Shown here: positions 53,560-55,279 of the stretch, in pieces | Numbering within the stretch: position 1 is the stretch's first letter | How the letters are laid out: each line of letters begins with the position of its first letter | Assembly: GCF_029212575.1 (NCBI RefSeq) | Contig: NZ_JARGPK010000025.1 | Span: forward strand, 1-55,279 | Length of the DNA stretch: 55,279 nucleotides | DNA from: Antarcticimicrobium sp. | GTDB lineage: Bacteria; Pseudomonadota; Alphaproteobacteria; Rhodobacterales; Rhodobacteraceae | Direction of reading: 5' to 3' | Position numbers and translations under genes: made by a program | The notes under the pieces: model-generated | The model's database searches: none | Seen by the model: the letters and a program-made list of their open reading frames with translations, nothing else | What the model was told of the DNA's origin: nothing

Positions 53560-54714
53560 ATGGATCTGCACAGCACCTTTCCCGGGGTCATGGACCTGAA
53601 GTGGCGCGCAAAACGACGCCTTCCGCGCTTTGTCTGGGAGTATCTCGACAGCGGCACGGGAACCGAGGCGACCAAGGCGCGCAACCGCAAGGCATTGGAT
53701 TCGCTGGGTTTCCTCCCCGCCATCCTGAAGGGGCCGCAGGCGCCGGACCTCTCCGCGACGCTGCTGGGCCGGCGCTTTCCCCTGCCCTTCGGCATCGCCC
53801 CCATCGGCATGTCCGGGCTGATCTGGCCGGGCGCCGAGGCGCTGCTCGCCCGCGCCGCGTCCGAGGCCGGGATTCCCTATACTCTCTCCACCGTCGCCGC
53901 CCAAAACCCCGAGGACATCACACAACATCTGGGGGAAAACGCCTGGTTCCAACTATATCCGCCCAAAAAGCCGGAGATCCGCACCGATCTGCTGGCCCGC
54001 GCCCGCGCCGCCGGCTTCACCACCTTGGTGCTCACCGCCGATGTGCCCGTCGCCTCCCGCCGCGAACGTCAGACCCGCTCCGGCCTGACCCAGCCGCCGC
54101 GGCTAACCCCCCGGATTCTGGCGCAAATCGCCACCCGCCCGGCCTGGGCGCTGGGCATGGCGGCGCGGCGCGAGATGCCACGGATGCGCACGCTAGACCG
54201 CTATATCGAGAGCAATTCCAACCTGCCGCCCACCGCACATATAGGGTATCTCCTGCGCACCTCCCCCGACATGGAGTATGTCAAATGGCTGCGCGACCAT
54301 TGGGACGGCCCCTTCATCGTCAAGGGCGTGCTGCGCACCGAGGATGCCGAGCTGCTTGAAAGACTGGGCATCGACGGGCTCTGGGTCTCCAACCACGCCG
54401 GCCGCCAGTTCGACGGCGCCCCCGGCGCGATCGAGGCGCTGCCGGCGCTGCGCGCGGCCACCCGCCTGCCGCTCCTTTTCGACAGTGGCATCGAGGGCGG
54501 GCTCGACATCCTGCGCGCCCTCGCGCTCGGCGCCGATTTCGTCATGCTCGGCCGCGCCTTTCATTTCGCGCTGGCGGCGCTGGGGCCGCGCGGGCCGGCG
54601 CATCTGATCGACATCCTTGCCAAGGATATGGCGGCCAACATGGGCCAGATGGGGGTTAAGACGCTCGCCGATTTGCCCGCTCCGATCCCGGTTGCACCTG
54701 CAGCATCGGATTGA
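53560..54714 (+). CDS. lldD: FMN-dependent L-lactate dehydrogenase/alpha-hydroxy-acid oxidase
   Basis: This 384-residue (beta/alpha)8 flavoprotein of the LldD family oxidises L-lactate or related 2-hydroxy acids. FMN/substrate residues are visible in PFGIAPIGMSGLIWPGAEAL, WFQLYPPKKPEI, IVKGVLRTEDAELL (catalytic-site Lys), and VSNHAGRQFDGAPGAIEALP with active-site His and Arg. GIEGGLDILRALALGADFVM is the phosphate-binding end. The member could act on another 2-hydroxy acid; the family is certain. Confidence 0.9.
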   Translation: MDLHSTFPGVMDLKWRAKRRLPRFVWEYLDSGTGTEATKARNRKALDSLGFLPAILKGPQAPDLSATLLGRRFPLPFGIAPIGMSGLIWPGAEALLARAASEAGIPYTLSTVAAQNPEDITQHLGENAWFQLYPPKKPEIRTDLLARARAAGFTTLVLTADVPVASRRERQTRSGLTQPPRLTPRILAQIATRPAWALGMAARREMPRMRTLDRYIESNSNLPPTAHIGYLLRTSPDMEYVKWLRDHWDGPFIVKGVLRTEDAELLERLGIDGLWVSNHAGRQFDGAPGAIEALPALRAATRLPLLFDSGIEGGLDILRALALGADFVMLGRAFHFALAALGPRGPAHLIDILAKDMAANMGQMGVKTLADLPAPIPVAPAASD

Positions 54715-54818
54715 CCGGCCGATAGCGCAACCATTCTGGCCAGGTCCGCCGAACCCATATAAGCATGGCAAAATCGCCGTATGCTGCGGTGCAACACAAA
54801 GCCGAGACTGAGGTGCCC

Positions 54819-55167
54819 ATGTCCGACTTCCGCAAGATCCTGATAGCGAACCGAGGCGAGATCGCGATCCGTGTGATGCGGGCGGCGAACGAGATGGGCA
54901 AGCGGACGGTGGCGATCTATGCCGAGGAGGACAAGCTTTCGCTGCACCGGTTCAAGGCCGACGAGGCCTACAAGATCGGTGAAGGGATGGGGCCGGTCGC
55001 GGCCTATCTGAGCATCGAGGAGATCATCCGTGTGGCGCGCGAGAGCGGGGCGGACGCGATCCATCCGGGCTATGGCCTGCTCAGCGAGAACCCCGATTTC
55101 GTCGATGCCTGCACCGCCGCCGGTATCGCCTTCATCGGGCCAAAGGCCGAGACCATGCGCGCGCTGG
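54819..55167 (+). CDS. pyc: Pyruvate carboxylase, N-terminal part (broken by the window end)
   Basis: From ATG 54819 the frame encodes the biotin-carboxylase start of pyruvate carboxylase (FRKILIANRGEIAIRVMRAA; SGADAIHPGYGLLSENPDF; FIGPKAETMRAL). At about residue 116 the expected GDKASAR is not reached; the DNA turns into an antisense pyc piece. A frame remains open to a chance stop at 55274. The enzyme makes oxaloacetate from pyruvate. Normal gene length is about 1,150 codons, so only the first tenth is present. Confidence 0.88.
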
Positions 55168-55279
55168 CCTTGTCGCCCAATTCGCGCATGGTTTTGGCTT
55201 TGGGGCCGATGAAGGTGATCCCCGCTTCGGTACAGGCATCGACGAAATCGGGGTTTTCGGACAAGAGGCCATAGCCGGG
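55165..55279 (-). other. Antisense fragment of a second pyc homologue (fold-back)
   Basis: The minus strand from 55279 reads PGYGLLSENPDFVDAC then EAGITFIGPKAKTMRELGDK, the same region of pyruvate carboxylase as residues 83-120 of the plus-strand gene. The two arms differ at about four residues and at many silent positions. They meet at ACCATGCGCG/CGCGCATGGT. I read this as a chimeric or inverted contig end. Confidence 0.75.

Overview
The window looks like a high-GC alphaproteobacterial chromosome, most likely Rhodobacteraceae (Roseobacter-type). Evidence: an array of CCUCCUCCC-loop sRNA hairpins behind a 71-residue DUF1127 gene, a GTTC-N7-GTTC LexA box before uvrD, TRAP and sugar ABC transporter islands, and a complex I NDUFS4-type subunit gene. 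The last ~115 bases fold back as an antisense piece of a second pyc homologue, so the right end is probably an assembly chimera.

Layout. 0.4-1.05 kb: DUF1127 gene and eight sRNA hairpins in three blocks. 1.8-4.2 kb: uvrD with SOS box. 4.2-7.4 kb: zur-znuC-znuB divergent from znuA around tandem Zur-like boxes. 7.5-12.9 kb: ArsP-type permease, two ArsR regulators and Acr3, the latter in a 4-base-overlap operon with an aspartoacylase-family deacylase and a threonine-dehydratase-like enzyme; a patB'-arsH' hybrid remnant follows. 13.3-22.1 kb: a catabolic island with TRAP transporter, enolase-superfamily enzyme, three-subunit FAD/Fe-S dehydrogenase, RidA and a LysR regulator.

22.6-28.4 kb is the most notable part: a cytochrome P450, an AlkB alkane monooxygenase and a quinol NO-reductase homologue lie in tandem, followed by a convergent FNR-type regulator. 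In the NOR homogue one FeB histidine is Asn and the conserved downstream Glu is Gln, the pattern associated with NO dismutase (Nod), which is proposed to make O2 from NO. Two O2-requiring hydroxylases beside a Nod-like enzyme suggest a module for oxidising alkanes when external oxygen is scarce.

29.0-34.9 kb is a decaying peptide/glutathione-type ABC locus: a solute-binding-protein/gamma-glutamyltransferase hybrid remnant, dppB with a one-base frameshift near its start, intact dppF and dppD, no dppC, a truncated LysR gene, and IS5 and IS110 remnants. 35.0-45.2 kb is a ribose-type ABC transporter island with a permease fused to an SMP-30-like domain, a second SMP-30-like protein, an aminotransferase, an AhpD-like protein and a quinone oxidoreductase, followed by an isochorismatase-like hydrolase, an N-formylglutamate amidohydrolase-like protein and a PuuA-type glutamine synthetase homologue. 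The right end holds tRNA-Arg(UCU), a GNAT gene, the NDUFS4-type gene, uvrB, an AT-rich orphan gene, a RAYT transposase with REP palindromes (one inside its own gene), lldD, and the start of pyc.
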